This document shows, piece after piece, positions 24,415 to 32,837 of a stretch of 64,000 nt of DNA. Position numbers and translations under genes: made by a program. Position 1 is the first letter of the stretch. Each line of letters starts with the position of its first letter. Under the pieces are notes generated by a model, which ran no database searches, had not been told where the DNA came from, and saw only the letters and a list, made by a program, of their open reading frames with translations. The DNA comes from an uncultured Collinsella sp. (GTDB lineage: Bacteria; Actinomycetota; Coriobacteriia; Coriobacteriales; Coriobacteriaceae), in contig CATYVQ010000007.1 in NCBI GenBank assembly GCA_958413895.1, positions 1 through 64,000 on the forward strand, in the 5' to 3' direction.

Positions 24415-25626
24415 GTGAAACTTCTTAAATTAAGAATCGATGGGGTCACGCTGTTTAAGGACAAGCGTTTGGAGCTTGATTTTATTGCCTCCGATCGCGT
24501 TTCTCGTGATGAAGAGGGTAATGTCGCCGACGTGTTCCCGCTACCGGTGGGGTCTTCGATCTATTCTCAAAATGTAATGGGCGTTGTTGGTGTAAACGCA
24601 TCCGGTAAGACAACGACTCTCAACCTTGTGCGCTTTGTACTTGGTTATATGTCTGGCAGCTTTGTTATGCGCCGCTTTGCAACTGGCTCCGATGTTCTCG
24701 GAAACTTGGAGCGCCAGGTCAATGTCGCCTGTGTATTTTTCGAAAAAGGTTCGGTCTATCTTATTGAGTCTCGGCTTCGCAAAGTAGATGGCGTAGCTGC
24801 GGAGGATACTTCTTTTGCGGAATCGCTTGCATTTGAGAACGAATGGCTTTGGAAATGCCCCGTATCGCGCGTCTCTAGAAAGGTCGTTTTGGATATCGAG
24901 CGTCTGAAGGATGTCTCTGAGCCTATTCTGGTTCGTGAGGGGCCTGAAGATGGTGACCTTGTTCTTAACGATGCCCAGCGAACTTTCCTGGATGACAACA
25001 TGTCAATCGTGTCTGTCATCACGGGTAAAAAGATGGTCTCGGTGGAGTCCCCCGAGCGCACGCTGCCTTTGACGAGCTTGCCAACCCCTGTTGTTCAGGC
25101 TTTTGATCCGAGCGTTGAATATCTTGTCTGGAACAAGGAAAACCAAGTTTTCCATCTTAAGTTTAAGGGCGAGCGAGCGGAGCGAGTGATGAATGTCGCG
25201 ATAGCGACTTCTGTTCTGTCAAATGGAACGATCTTGGGCGCTGAGCTGGTCAATCAAGCGATAACCGCTCTCAGAAATGGGGGCTACCTGATTGTGGACG
25301 AGATTGAAACGGGTCTTAATAGATCACTTGTCGGCACAGTGATTGAGCTTTTTGCTTCTCCCGTTACGAACCCATATGGGGCAACCTTGCTCTTTTCGAC
25401 TCATTACTCGGAGCTTCTCGATGTGCTGAGACGCAAGGACAATGTCTTTGTTCTTGTGCGTGACGATTCGTTTAAGACAGAGCTCATCAAGTATTCCGAG
25501 CGTATCAATCGGATTGAGAACAAAAAGAGCGATGTGATTATCAACAATGTGATCAAGGGGTCTATGCCTAAGTATCCCGACGTTCAAGCGATGCGCGAGT
25601 ATGTTTGCGAGCACATCAATGGGTAA
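24415..25626 (+). CDS. ABC-type AAA ATPase of an ATPase/TOPRIM defence pair (AbiL/OLD-like)
   Basis: 403 aa. Residues ~55-65 hold the Walker A 'GVNASGKTTTLN'. The C-terminal part has the Walker B 'GGYLIVDEIETGLNRSL' and the switch histidine in 'LLFSTHYSELLD'. Order and spacing match AAA15/AAA21 ATPases of the SMC/ABC clade found with TOPRIM nucleases. The ABC signature is weak ('LSNGTI', before 'GAELVNQAI'). It overlaps the RloB-like gene by 8 bases. Such pairs (AbiLi-AbiLii, PARIS, OLD-like) sense phage infection and trigger nuclease activity; the assignment to one of these named systems is inference. GTG start with a strong GAGGAGGT. Confidence 0.85.
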   Translation: MKLLKLRIDGVTLFKDKRLELDFIASDRVSRDEEGNVADVFPLPVGSSIYSQNVMGVVGVNASGKTTTLNLVRFVLGYMSGSFVMRRFATGSDVLGNLERQVNVACVFFEKGSVYLIESRLRKVDGVAAEDTSFAESLAFENEWLWKCPVSRVSRKVVLDIERLKDVSEPILVREGPEDGDLVLNDAQRTFLDDNMSIVSVITGKKMVSVESPERTLPLTSLPTPVVQAFDPSVEYLVWNKENQVFHLKFKGERAERVMNVAIATSVLSNGTILGAELVNQAITALRNGGYLIVDEIETGLNRSLVGTVIELFASPVTNPYGATLLFSTHYSELLDVLRRKDNVFVLVRDDSFKTELIKYSERINRIENKKSDVIINNVIKGSMPKYPDVQAMREYVCEHING

Positions 25627-26203
25627 TCAGGTAAAAGACATTCTATCAAGTCGTTTTGTCTTGTTTAGCTGCGAGGGAACTGCAGAGGGCGCTGTTATTC
25701 AGGTGCTGTATGACAACGATTTGTTGATCGTCCCAAGAGAACGAGTGGTCAAAGACGCCCTCATTGTCGATCGTCCTTACACGCGAAAACGCAAGGCGTC
25801 CGAAATTGCTAACGACTATTTCTCGATGAACTACGAGACTGCTGGGGCTGAAGGACTCGCGGTCGCGCGGATTGTGGACAGCAGCGCTCCCAAGTTTGAG
25901 TTTCCAAAGCGAAGGCAGAACGGTACTAAAGTATTGAGTTTTGTTACGCGACCGGAGATCGAGATGCTTGTGATTCACGCTGAGGGTGCCTATCGGGATT
26001 GGGGGAACGCGACCAGAAGGGATAGGCAACTTAAGCCTAATGAATTCTGCAAACAGCGTCTTGGACTAGGCAAAATTAAAGAGAAGGACTTTCTTGAGGA
26101 ATATTGGGGCAACGGCGAAAAACTTGTAAAAGCAATTAAAGCTCATGCGGAGACAAGTAAGCGAAAGAGCGGAGAGTTTTTGCTGGTTGACTTGTTGAAA
26201 TAG
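25619..26203 (+). CDS. RloB-like TOPRIM-fold protein
   Basis: About 194 aa. The opening 'FVLFSCEGTAEGAVIQVLYD' carries the TOPRIM-type glutamate motif (C-E-G-x-x-E), and 'RPEIEMLVIHAEGAYRDW' with 'KPNEFCKQRLGLGKIKEKDF' is typical of the RloB/AbiLii family, whose length (~200 aa) also fits. Expected role: metal-dependent nuclease effector controlled by the upstream ATPase. ATG 25619 overlaps the ATPase stop; ATG 25601 is an alternative that would add six residues. No third gene follows; a long inverted repeat starts 11 bases after the stop. Confidence 0.8.
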   Translation: MGNQVKDILSSRFVLFSCEGTAEGAVIQVLYDNDLLIVPRERVVKDALIVDRPYTRKRKASEIANDYFSMNYETAGAEGLAVARIVDSSAPKFEFPKRRQNGTKVLSFVTRPEIEMLVIHAEGAYRDWGNATRRDRQLKPNEFCKQRLGLGKIKEKDFLEEYWGNGEKLVKAIKAHAETSKRKSGEFLLVDLLK

Positions 26204-26213
26204 CGGCTGAGTG

Positions 26214-26350
26214 CCCGACGGAAGTATGCGGCAAATTCCGGAACCCTCGAGCACATCGCCTTTTTGATGAGAAGAAACCGCAGGTAGAAGCATTGTCACT
26301 ATCCAGTGTGATTGGCCTGTCAAGAATTTGCCGCATACTTCCGGATCGGG
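26214..26350 (+). repeat. 137-base long inverted-repeat element
   Basis: The left arm (26220-26238, GGAAGTATGCGGCAAATTC) is exactly complementary to the right arm (26324-26342), and the match continues outward as CCCGAC versus GGATCGGG. Arms are separated by 85 bases with no ORF. The arms contain no T-run, so this is not a simple terminator; a MITE-like element or structured RNA is more likely. Confidence 0.6.
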
Positions 26351-26429
26351 CGTTCATTTAGCACTCTCGATGTCCCCACATTCCCTAAAAAAGATCTTAA
26401 AACAGCCTTAAAGATTTTGGACACGTGCG

Positions 26430-26460
26430 TTGACAGCGTAAAATACGCATGTTTGACTAT
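26430..26460 (+). promoter_or_regulatory. Probable promoter of the Pel-like operon with internal palindrome
   Basis: TTGACA at 26430-26435 is a perfect -35. A perfect palindrome GCGTA-AAA-TACGC (26436-26448) lies directly behind it, inside the spacer, and a weak -10 (GACTAT or TTGACT) sits near 26453-26460. The RBS GGGGAGGGG precedes ATG 26493. The palindrome looks like an operator. Confidence 0.5.
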
Positions 26461-26492
26461 GACTAAAGTGGATTTTAGGGGAGGGGTGCGCC

Positions 26493-28631
26493 ATGGAGGT
26501 GCTGGTTGTTGGCAACACCGCATATGTTGACGATGACTTTTGTGCCAAAGCGTTCCCCGGGGACCATGTGCAGGTTGTAGCCGCGCAAGACACGTGCCGC
26601 GACGAGTCTTCGCCCCATGCCTCGTGGAAAGAGCTGCTCCAGCACTTGGAGCAGGCCTACGAGTTCGACCGCGTGGTCTACCTATCCAATTACCTTACCC
26701 CGCACGCCGATACCGTGGGCGATATCGAGCTGCTGCGCACGGTCTTTCGTGCGTGCGCGGGTCGCCGGGTCCAACTGCTGTATGTAGCGGGGCCCGCGGG
26801 TGCCGAGGGTGCCGCCGATGCCGCGGGGCGAACGGGCAAGGGAATTATCGCCCGCGCGTCAAAAGACCTGTGCCGCTACTACGCCGCTCGCGAGGGCGTT
26901 CAAACCAAGATCCTGCGCGTGCCGTTCCTGTATACCGCGTCTGCCGCGCTGGAGGACCCGTTTTTGGTGCCGCTGTTCGACGCGTGCTCAACCGGCTCGG
27001 TTGCTCTGCAGGGCGCGGAGGATGCGGCGTTTCCCCTGCTGTGCACCGAGGAGCTCGCGGTGCTGGTACGCCGTATCTTCGACAGCTGGGATGGCAATTT
27101 TGAGACGCTCGACGTAGCCGATGCCTTCCATCACACGGCGGGTGAAGTGGGCGAGGCCCTTAAGGCGCTGTTCTCGGGGCTCTCAGTTGCCTATGGCGAT
27201 TCTGCCGGCTACGCCCTGCCCGTCAGCGGCGTCGTTCGCGTGCGTTATGGTTGGTTTCAGCGCTACGACCTGCTGCGCGATCTTTCGACCATTCAAGCGC
27301 GTTGGGATGCTGGCCGCGCAAAGAAGGTTAACCCCTTGCGTGCCGCCATCGACCGCATCCAGATGCGCTCGCTGCCCATCAAATGCCTGGAGACGGGCCT
27401 TGCCTGGGCGCTCTTTGAGCTGCTGGAGCATCTGTTCTCCCAATCGGCCCAGCTCAACGTGCTCGATTATCGCCTGCTCTTCGTGGTGTTGATCGGCACG
27501 CTGTATGGCTTGGACTTTGGCCTGGTTGCGGCGCTGCTGGCGTCGGTGGGTTTGGCTGCGAGTTACTTTACCCAGTACGGCTATACCTTTCAGGGCCTGT
27601 TCTACGAGCCGTCCAACTGGCTGCCGTTTATTGCGTACTTTGTGGTGGGTGCCGTGTGCGGCTATGTGCAGCTGCACAGCAGCGAAGCCATTAGGGCGGA
27701 GCGCGATCAAAACGAGCTCGTGCGCAACCGCAATACGTTCCTTACGCAGCTCTACCACGACGCGATCGAGGACAAGCGCGCGTACAGGCGCCAGATCGTG
27801 GGTCGCCACGACAGCTTTGGCAAGATCTTTGCCGTGACGCAGGAGCTCGACGTATTCAACCCACGCGACATCTATCGCAAGTGCTGCGAGCTTCTGGGCG
27901 AGATCCTCGAGAACGATTCGGTGGCGATCTACCATGTTTCGGGCGGGGCATTTGCACGCCTGGTGGCAGCAAGTCCCGCGATTGCCGAAGATGCCGCACG
28001 CTCGCTCACGCTTGAGCAGCTTGCACCTCTTTTGGGCGACGGGGGTCGTTCGAACCTGTGGGTGAACCGCGAGCTGACGCCGGGGCTTCCCATGTTTGGA
28101 TACACGATCGAGCGCGACGGGGCACCCGCCGTGTTGATCTTTGTGCGTAGTGCGGTCGAAAACCAAATGACCCTCTATTATCAAAACCTGTTCCGCATCT
28201 TGTGCGGGCTGGTCGAAAGCGCGCTGGGCCGTGCCTTTGACTATGAGGCGGTGGCGCAGGATAAACGCTGCGTTGACGGCAGTTGCGTGCTCAAGCAGGC
28301 TGCCTTTGGCCAAGAGCTCGCGGCGGAGCAGGCGCTGGCAGATAGCAAGATGGGGAGTTTTTTGCTCCTGCGCGTGGTACCGGGCATGGAGCCTGTCGGC
28401 GAGCTGGTGGGCGCAATTGGGTCGGCAATCCGCGAGAGCGACGCGGCGGGCTTGGTCGACGGCGACGTGCTCTACCTGCTTATGCGCCAGGCAAAGGCGT
28501 GCGATCTTCCCATTATCCGCGAGCGCCTGAGAGCAAAGCAGATTGCGGTGGAGCCCGTCGACGGCGAGGACATCGTGGCGTTGCTGCAGCACATCTCTTA
28601 CACCGGTGACGGTGAGGGGGATGCCGCTTGA
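26493..28631 (+). CDS. pelD: PelD-like c-di-GMP receptor with N-terminal Rossmann-like domain
   Basis: 712 aa. Residues ~1-260 resemble an NAD-dependent epimerase/SDR fold ('LVVGNTAYV', 'VVYLSNYL', 'LLYVAGPAG', 'ILRVPFLYT'), without a clear catalytic YxxxK. Membrane helices follow at ~300-390 ('LFVVLIGTLYGLDFGLVAAL', 'WLPFIAYFVVGAVCGYV'), then a GAF-like domain (~440-580) and a degenerate GGDEF domain at the end. The I-site RESD is intact at 647-650 and is followed after five residues by 'DGDVL' where GGDEF would stand. This is the PelD arrangement: a receptor that binds c-di-GMP and activates the Pel synthase, not a cyclase. First gene of an eight-gene operon; it overlaps the next gene by 4 bases. 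Confidence 0.85.
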   Translation: MEVLVVGNTAYVDDDFCAKAFPGDHVQVVAAQDTCRDESSPHASWKELLQHLEQAYEFDRVVYLSNYLTPHADTVGDIELLRTVFRACAGRRVQLLYVAGPAGAEGAADAAGRTGKGIIARASKDLCRYYAAREGVQTKILRVPFLYTASAALEDPFLVPLFDACSTGSVALQGAEDAAFPLLCTEELAVLVRRIFDSWDGNFETLDVADAFHHTAGEVGEALKALFSGLSVAYGDSAGYALPVSGVVRVRYGWFQRYDLLRDLSTIQARWDAGRAKKVNPLRAAIDRIQMRSLPIKCLETGLAWALFELLEHLFSQSAQLNVLDYRLLFVVLIGTLYGLDFGLVAALLASVGLAASYFTQYGYTFQGLFYEPSNWLPFIAYFVVGAVCGYVQLHSSEAIRAERDQNELVRNRNTFLTQLYHDAIEDKRAYRRQIVGRHDSFGKIFAVTQELDVFNPRDIYRKCCELLGEILENDSVAIYHVSGGAFARLVAASPAIAEDAARSLTLEQLAPLLGDGGRSNLWVNRELTPGLPMFGYTIERDGAPAVLIFVRSAVENQMTLYYQNLFRILCGLVESALGRAFDYEAVAQDKRCVDGSCVLKQAAFGQELAAEQALADSKMGSFLLLRVVPGMEPVGELVGAIGSAIRESDAAGLVDGDVLYLLMRQAKACDLPIIRERLRAKQIAVEPVDGEDIVALLQHISYTGDGEGDAA

Positions 28632-29533
28632 TCTCGCTTGTCGTTGCTGCCGTCTTGCTGTTGATTCATGCGCTGGTTTGCCTGATGCTGTGGACGCTCA
28701 TGAAGTTGGGCCTGCTGCCGGTGCGCGGGCACATGCTGGCTGTGATAGTGCTGGTGCCGCTGTGGGGCCCGTTGCTGGTGGTTCTGCTATCGGTCCGCAG
28801 CGCGGTGTTTGGCGAGGGGCTGAAAGAGTCTGCGCTGGAGTCGCTGCGCTTTAACGACGACCTGCATAGCAGCATCCTGGTGCACGACCGTGACGCCGAT
28901 GCGGGCGTGGTCCCGCTCGAGGAGGCGCTTATCGTCAACGACCCGGCATACCGGCGCCGCCTAATGCTCTCCATGCTCACCGAGGAGCCCGACGCGTACC
29001 TAGCACAGCTGCAGGTGGCTAAGCTTAACGACGACGTTGAGGTGGCGCACTATGCCGCGACGGCGGTGGCGCAGATCTCCAAGGAGTCCGACCTTAAACT
29101 GCAGCAGCTGGAGCGTGCCTTTAAGACGGACCCGAGCGCGCAAAACCTCAACGAATACTGCGATTTTCTTGGTGAATACTTGGGCTCGGGCTTGGCTGAG
29201 GGGCGCGTTGCTCAGATTCAGCGTCAACAGTACGCGCGCCTGCTTGCGCGTCGCTGCGAGCGTGAGGACACCCTTGAGCTGCGCATTCGATACGCGACGG
29301 CGCTGGCCGATGTCGGACAGATCGACGAGGCGCAGGCCGTGACCGACCAGCTGGTGCTCGACGTGCCCGAGGAGCAGGAGGTTTGGATGCTTTGCCTGCG
29401 CCTGGCCGTGATGCGCCGCGACGGTGACGAGGTCCACCGTGTGATCGATACGATTGACAAGCAACATGTGTATTTGAGCGCCGACAACCGCGAAAAGTTG
29501 GCGTTTTGGCGCGACGGGGAGGAGGCCAGATGA
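28628..29533 (+). CDS. pelE: PelE-like membrane-anchored TPR protein
   Basis: 301 aa. Two hydrophobic segments at the N-terminus ('ISLVVAAVLLLIHALVCLML' and 'MLAVIVLVPLWGPLLVVLL') anchor it; the rest is helical and repetitive, TPR/HEAT-like ('ATAVAQISKESDLKLQQLER', 'YATALADVGQIDEAQAV'). Size, topology and position between PelD and the PelA deacetylase fit PelE, a scaffold of the synthase complex. The TTG start overlaps the PelD stop, with GAGGGGG 7 bases upstream. Sequence-level evidence for PelE is weak, as is usual for this fast-evolving protein; the call rests on synteny. Confidence 0.7.
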   Translation: MISLVVAAVLLLIHALVCLMLWTLMKLGLLPVRGHMLAVIVLVPLWGPLLVVLLSVRSAVFGEGLKESALESLRFNDDLHSSILVHDRDADAGVVPLEEALIVNDPAYRRRLMLSMLTEEPDAYLAQLQVAKLNDDVEVAHYAATAVAQISKESDLKLQQLERAFKTDPSAQNLNEYCDFLGEYLGSGLAEGRVAQIQRQQYARLLARRCEREDTLELRIRYATALADVGQIDEAQAVTDQLVLDVPEEQEVWMLCLRLAVMRRDGDEVHRVIDTIDKQHVYLSADNREKLAFWRDGEEAR

Positions 29534-31410
29534 GCTTGGCGCAACATATCCGCGACCGTGCAGGCCGCTTTCGCTGGATGGGACTCCTCGTGGTGTGGGC
29601 GGTCTTTATTGCCATGGCCGCCGTGCTGCTGGTGGAGCGTGCCGGCGTGCAGTACAGTGCGGGCCAGCATAGGCTGGGGATGCTTGCCGCCAACGACGCG
29701 GTGCCGGCCTCCTCGGCAATCTTTGGCCAAAAGCCCACGTGCCTGGTCATTACCGATTCCGATCAAGCTGGCGTCGAGGACGTCAAAGACCAGTTCGACC
29801 AGATTTTGTTGGACATGAAGATCGCCCATCGCGATGTTGATATTGCCCTGGATGGTGCCGATGCCATTCCCTCGCTGACCTCCTTCGATCGCGTGATTTT
29901 GCTCATGCCGTCGCTCGATGGGCTCGGTACTCACCTGAGCGACATTATGAGTTGGGTGAGTGCCGGCGGTTCGCTTATGCTCGCCATGCCGCCGGATAAC
30001 TCGAGCTATCTGCAAGTGATTGCCTCCAAGCTTGGCATTGAATCGGCCGGATATGACTATGTAAAAGCCGAAAGTATTGTGCCGAGTGAGGACTTTATGC
30101 TGGGCGGGGGAGAGCGCTACGAGCTCTCGGACCCCTTTGATTCGTCGCTTTCGGTATCGCTGCGCGAGACGGCTCGTGTGTGGGCTATGACCGGCGATGC
30201 GGGCGCCCCGCTCATTTGGTCCAATGACTGCGGTAGGGGGCGCACCGTGGTGTGCAATATCGGTATCTATGACAAGGTCATGCGCGGTTTTTACGCCGCG
30301 GCGATCAGCCTGCTGGGTGATGCCACGGCCTATCCGGTCATCAACAGCGCCGTGTTCTATTTGGACGACTTTCCTAGCCCCGTGCCCTCGGGCGATGGTA
30401 CTTATATCAAGCGTGACTACGGCCTTTCCATTGCGGATTTTTACACTAAGGTCTGGTGGCCCGATCTGCAAAAGCTCGCGCAAAAATACGGCATTCGCTA
30501 TACCGGCGTGATGATCGAAAACTACGAGAACGCGGTCAACCAGACCGAGCCCGCGCGTCAACCCGATACCACACAGTTCCGCTACTTTGGCGGCATGCTG
30601 CTGCAGATGGGCGGAGAGCTGGGCTTTCACGGCTACAACCATCAGCCTCTGGCACTCTGGGACACCGACTATGGCACGCTGTACGACTACAAGACGTGGA
30701 AGAACAAGGAGACGCTCGTCGCTTCACTCAACGAACTTATCGCGTTTCAGGACGAGGTCCTGCCCAACGCTCATGGCTCGGTTTACGTGCCGCCTTCGAA
30801 TATCCTTTCGGCCCGAGCGCGCAAGATTATCTGCGACGATGTTCCGCGAATTAAGACTATTGCCAGTACGTACTTTGAGGACGGTACCGACCTGCCCTAC
30901 GTGCAGGAGTTTGGCGTGGCGAGCGATGGCATTGTGGAGCAGCCGCGCATTGTCTCGGGCGGCATGGTCGACGATTCCTATATGCGCCTCGGCGCCGTGT
31001 CCGAGCTCAACATGCACTACGTGAGTACGCACTTTATGCACCCGGACGACCTGCTCGATCCGGATCGCGGAGCCAAAGAGGGCTGGGAGGTCTACAAGGG
31101 CGGCCTGACCGACTACCTGGACTGGCTTACCAAATCCGCGCCCGACCTGCGGCACCAGACGGCGTCGGAGTGCTCCGGTGCCATCCAGCGCTTTTCGTCC
31201 GTGACGGTGAGCGTGGATACCAGCGCGGATGCCTGGACGCTCAGCCTGGGCAATTTCCACGACGAGGCGTGGCTCATGTTCCGCGCCAACAACGGCGAGC
31301 CGGGTGCAGTCACGGGTGGCGAGATTACGCATCTGACGGGCGATCTGTATCTGCTCAAGGCAAATGATAAGACCGTGACGATTGAGCGCAAGGAGGGCGG
31401 CGATAAATGA
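29530..31410 (+). CDS. pelA: PelA-type polysaccharide deacetylase (DUF2194-like), exported
   Basis: About 626 aa. A single hydrophobic segment (~20-42, 'GLLVVWAVFIAMAAVLLV') serves as membrane anchor. The middle has a carbohydrate-esterase-4-like metal site: 'YLDDFPSP' (~274-281) supplies the aspartates and 'GFHGYNH' (~368-374) the H-x3-H pair; 'GSVYVPPSN' follows. A glutamine-amidotransferase-like domain precedes it ('CLVITDSDQAGV', 'VILLMPSLDGLG'). Gram-positive Pel loci carry such a deacetylase without the hydrolase domain found in Pseudomonas PelA. It would remove acetyl groups from the GalNAc polymer outside the cell. ATGA overlap on both sides; ATG 29530 is preferred because of the GGGGAGGAGG before it. 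Confidence 0.85.
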   Translation: MSLAQHIRDRAGRFRWMGLLVVWAVFIAMAAVLLVERAGVQYSAGQHRLGMLAANDAVPASSAIFGQKPTCLVITDSDQAGVEDVKDQFDQILLDMKIAHRDVDIALDGADAIPSLTSFDRVILLMPSLDGLGTHLSDIMSWVSAGGSLMLAMPPDNSSYLQVIASKLGIESAGYDYVKAESIVPSEDFMLGGGERYELSDPFDSSLSVSLRETARVWAMTGDAGAPLIWSNDCGRGRTVVCNIGIYDKVMRGFYAAAISLLGDATAYPVINSAVFYLDDFPSPVPSGDGTYIKRDYGLSIADFYTKVWWPDLQKLAQKYGIRYTGVMIENYENAVNQTEPARQPDTTQFRYFGGMLLQMGGELGFHGYNHQPLALWDTDYGTLYDYKTWKNKETLVASLNELIAFQDEVLPNAHGSVYVPPSNILSARARKIICDDVPRIKTIASTYFEDGTDLPYVQEFGVASDGIVEQPRIVSGGMVDDSYMRLGAVSELNMHYVSTHFMHPDDLLDPDRGAKEGWEVYKGGLTDYLDWLTKSAPDLRHQTASECSGAIQRFSSVTVSVDTSADAWTLSLGNFHDEAWLMFRANNGEPGAVTGGEITHLTGDLYLLKANDKTVTIERKEGGDK

Positions 31411-32834
31411 GAATCTGCTTGGTACTTGAGGGTTGCTACCCCTATGTGCACGGCGGCGTATCTACCTGGATGCATGGCTATATCCAGGCCATGCCCGAGC
31501 ATGAGTTTGTGCTATGGGTGATCGGCGCGCATGCTGCCGACCGCGGCAAGTTTGTCTACGAGCTGCCCGTCAACGTGGTCGAGGTGCACGAGGTGTTCCT
31601 GGACGATGCCCTGCGGCTTTCGGGCGAGCAGCACGAAGCCGGTTTTGACGACCGCGAGCGCGAGGCGCTACGCCGCCTGGTGTCGCTCTCCAATCCGGAT
31701 TGGGATGTTCTGTTCGATAGTTTCCACCGCCGTCGCGTGCATCCGCTCTCGTTTTTGCAGAGCCGCACGTTTATGGATATCTTTCGCGACGTGTGCCTGG
31801 CCGAGTACCCCTACACGCCCTTTGCCGATGCATTCCACACCATGCGCTCCATGTTGCTGCCCGTACTCTACCTGTTGGGCAGCGAGGTGCCGGTGGCCGA
31901 TGTGTACCATGCCATCTCGACCGGCTACGGTGGCCTGCTCGCCTGCCTGGGCTCAAGCGTTCACCATGCGCCGGTGCTGCTGACCGAGCATGGCATCTAT
32001 ACCCGCGAGCGCGAGGAAGAGATCATTCGCGCCGACTGGGTGGTGCCGTCGTTCAAGGACCGCTGGATCCGCTTTTTCTACCTGCTTTCGGAGGAGATCT
32101 ACCGCCGCGCCTTCCGCGTGACCAGTTTGTTCCATAACGCCCGCAAGACGCAGATCGATATGGGCTGCGATGCGGACAAATGCCTGGTCATCCCCAACGG
32201 CATCCAGTTCGACCGCTTTAAGGACATTCCCTTAAAGCCCGATGACGGCTGGGTGGACATTGGCGCGGTGGTGCGCCTGGCGCCCATCAAGGATGTCAAG
32301 ACCATGATCTATGCCTTCTTTGAGCTGCATGAGCGCCTGCCCAAGGTGCGCCTGCACATCATGGGCGGCGTGGACGACGAAGAGTACGGCGCCGAGTGCC
32401 ATGCGCTGGTTGACACCCTGGGCGTGCGCGACCTGATATTTACCGGCCGCGTTAACGTGGTCGAGTACATGGAAAAGCTCGACTTTACCATTTTAACGAG
32501 CATCTCCGAGGGCCAGCCGCTCAGCGTGCTGGAGTCGCTTGCAGCGCGCCGTCCCTGCGTGACGACCGAGGTGGGCTGCTGCCGCGAGCTGCTCGAGGGC
32601 GCCCCGGGCGACGACTTTGGCGTGGCGGGTTTTGTGACGCCGCCCATGTATCGCAAGGGCTTGGCTGATGCCATGGAGCGCATGTGCGTGAGCCGCGCCC
32701 GCCGTATCGAGATGGGGGAGCGCGGGCAGCGTCGCGTTGCCACGTACTTTTTGCACGAGCAGATGCTCGCCAACTATCGCGCGCTGTACGACGAGACGGC
32801 GTGTGCGTTTAACCTGCCCAGAGAGGGGGAGTAG
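31407..32834 (+). CDS. pelF: PelF glycosyltransferase (GT4)
   Basis: 475 aa. It starts with 'RICLVLEGCYPYVHGGVSTW', the conserved PelF opening with the glycine-rich nucleotide loop, and has 'LLTEHGIYTREREEEI' (~192-207), 'VIPNGIQFDRF', 'VVRLAPIKDVKTMI' and the GT4 E-x7-E motif in 'ISEGQPLSVLESLA' (~368). PelF is the cytoplasmic UDP-sugar-using polymerase that makes the Pel chain and passes it to PelG. Full family length, no gaps. It overlaps the deacetylase stop as ATGA and is followed by PelG after 3 bases. Confidence 0.93.
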   Translation: MRICLVLEGCYPYVHGGVSTWMHGYIQAMPEHEFVLWVIGAHAADRGKFVYELPVNVVEVHEVFLDDALRLSGEQHEAGFDDREREALRRLVSLSNPDWDVLFDSFHRRRVHPLSFLQSRTFMDIFRDVCLAEYPYTPFADAFHTMRSMLLPVLYLLGSEVPVADVYHAISTGYGGLLACLGSSVHHAPVLLTEHGIYTREREEEIIRADWVVPSFKDRWIRFFYLLSEEIYRRAFRVTSLFHNARKTQIDMGCDADKCLVIPNGIQFDRFKDIPLKPDDGWVDIGAVVRLAPIKDVKTMIYAFFELHERLPKVRLHIMGGVDDEEYGAECHALVDTLGVRDLIFTGRVNVVEYMEKLDFTILTSISEGQPLSVLESLAARRPCVTTEVGCCRELLEGAPGDDFGVAGFVTPPMYRKGLADAMERMCVSRARRIEMGERGQRRVATYFLHEQMLANYRALYDETACAFNLPREGE

Positions 32835-32837
32835 CCG

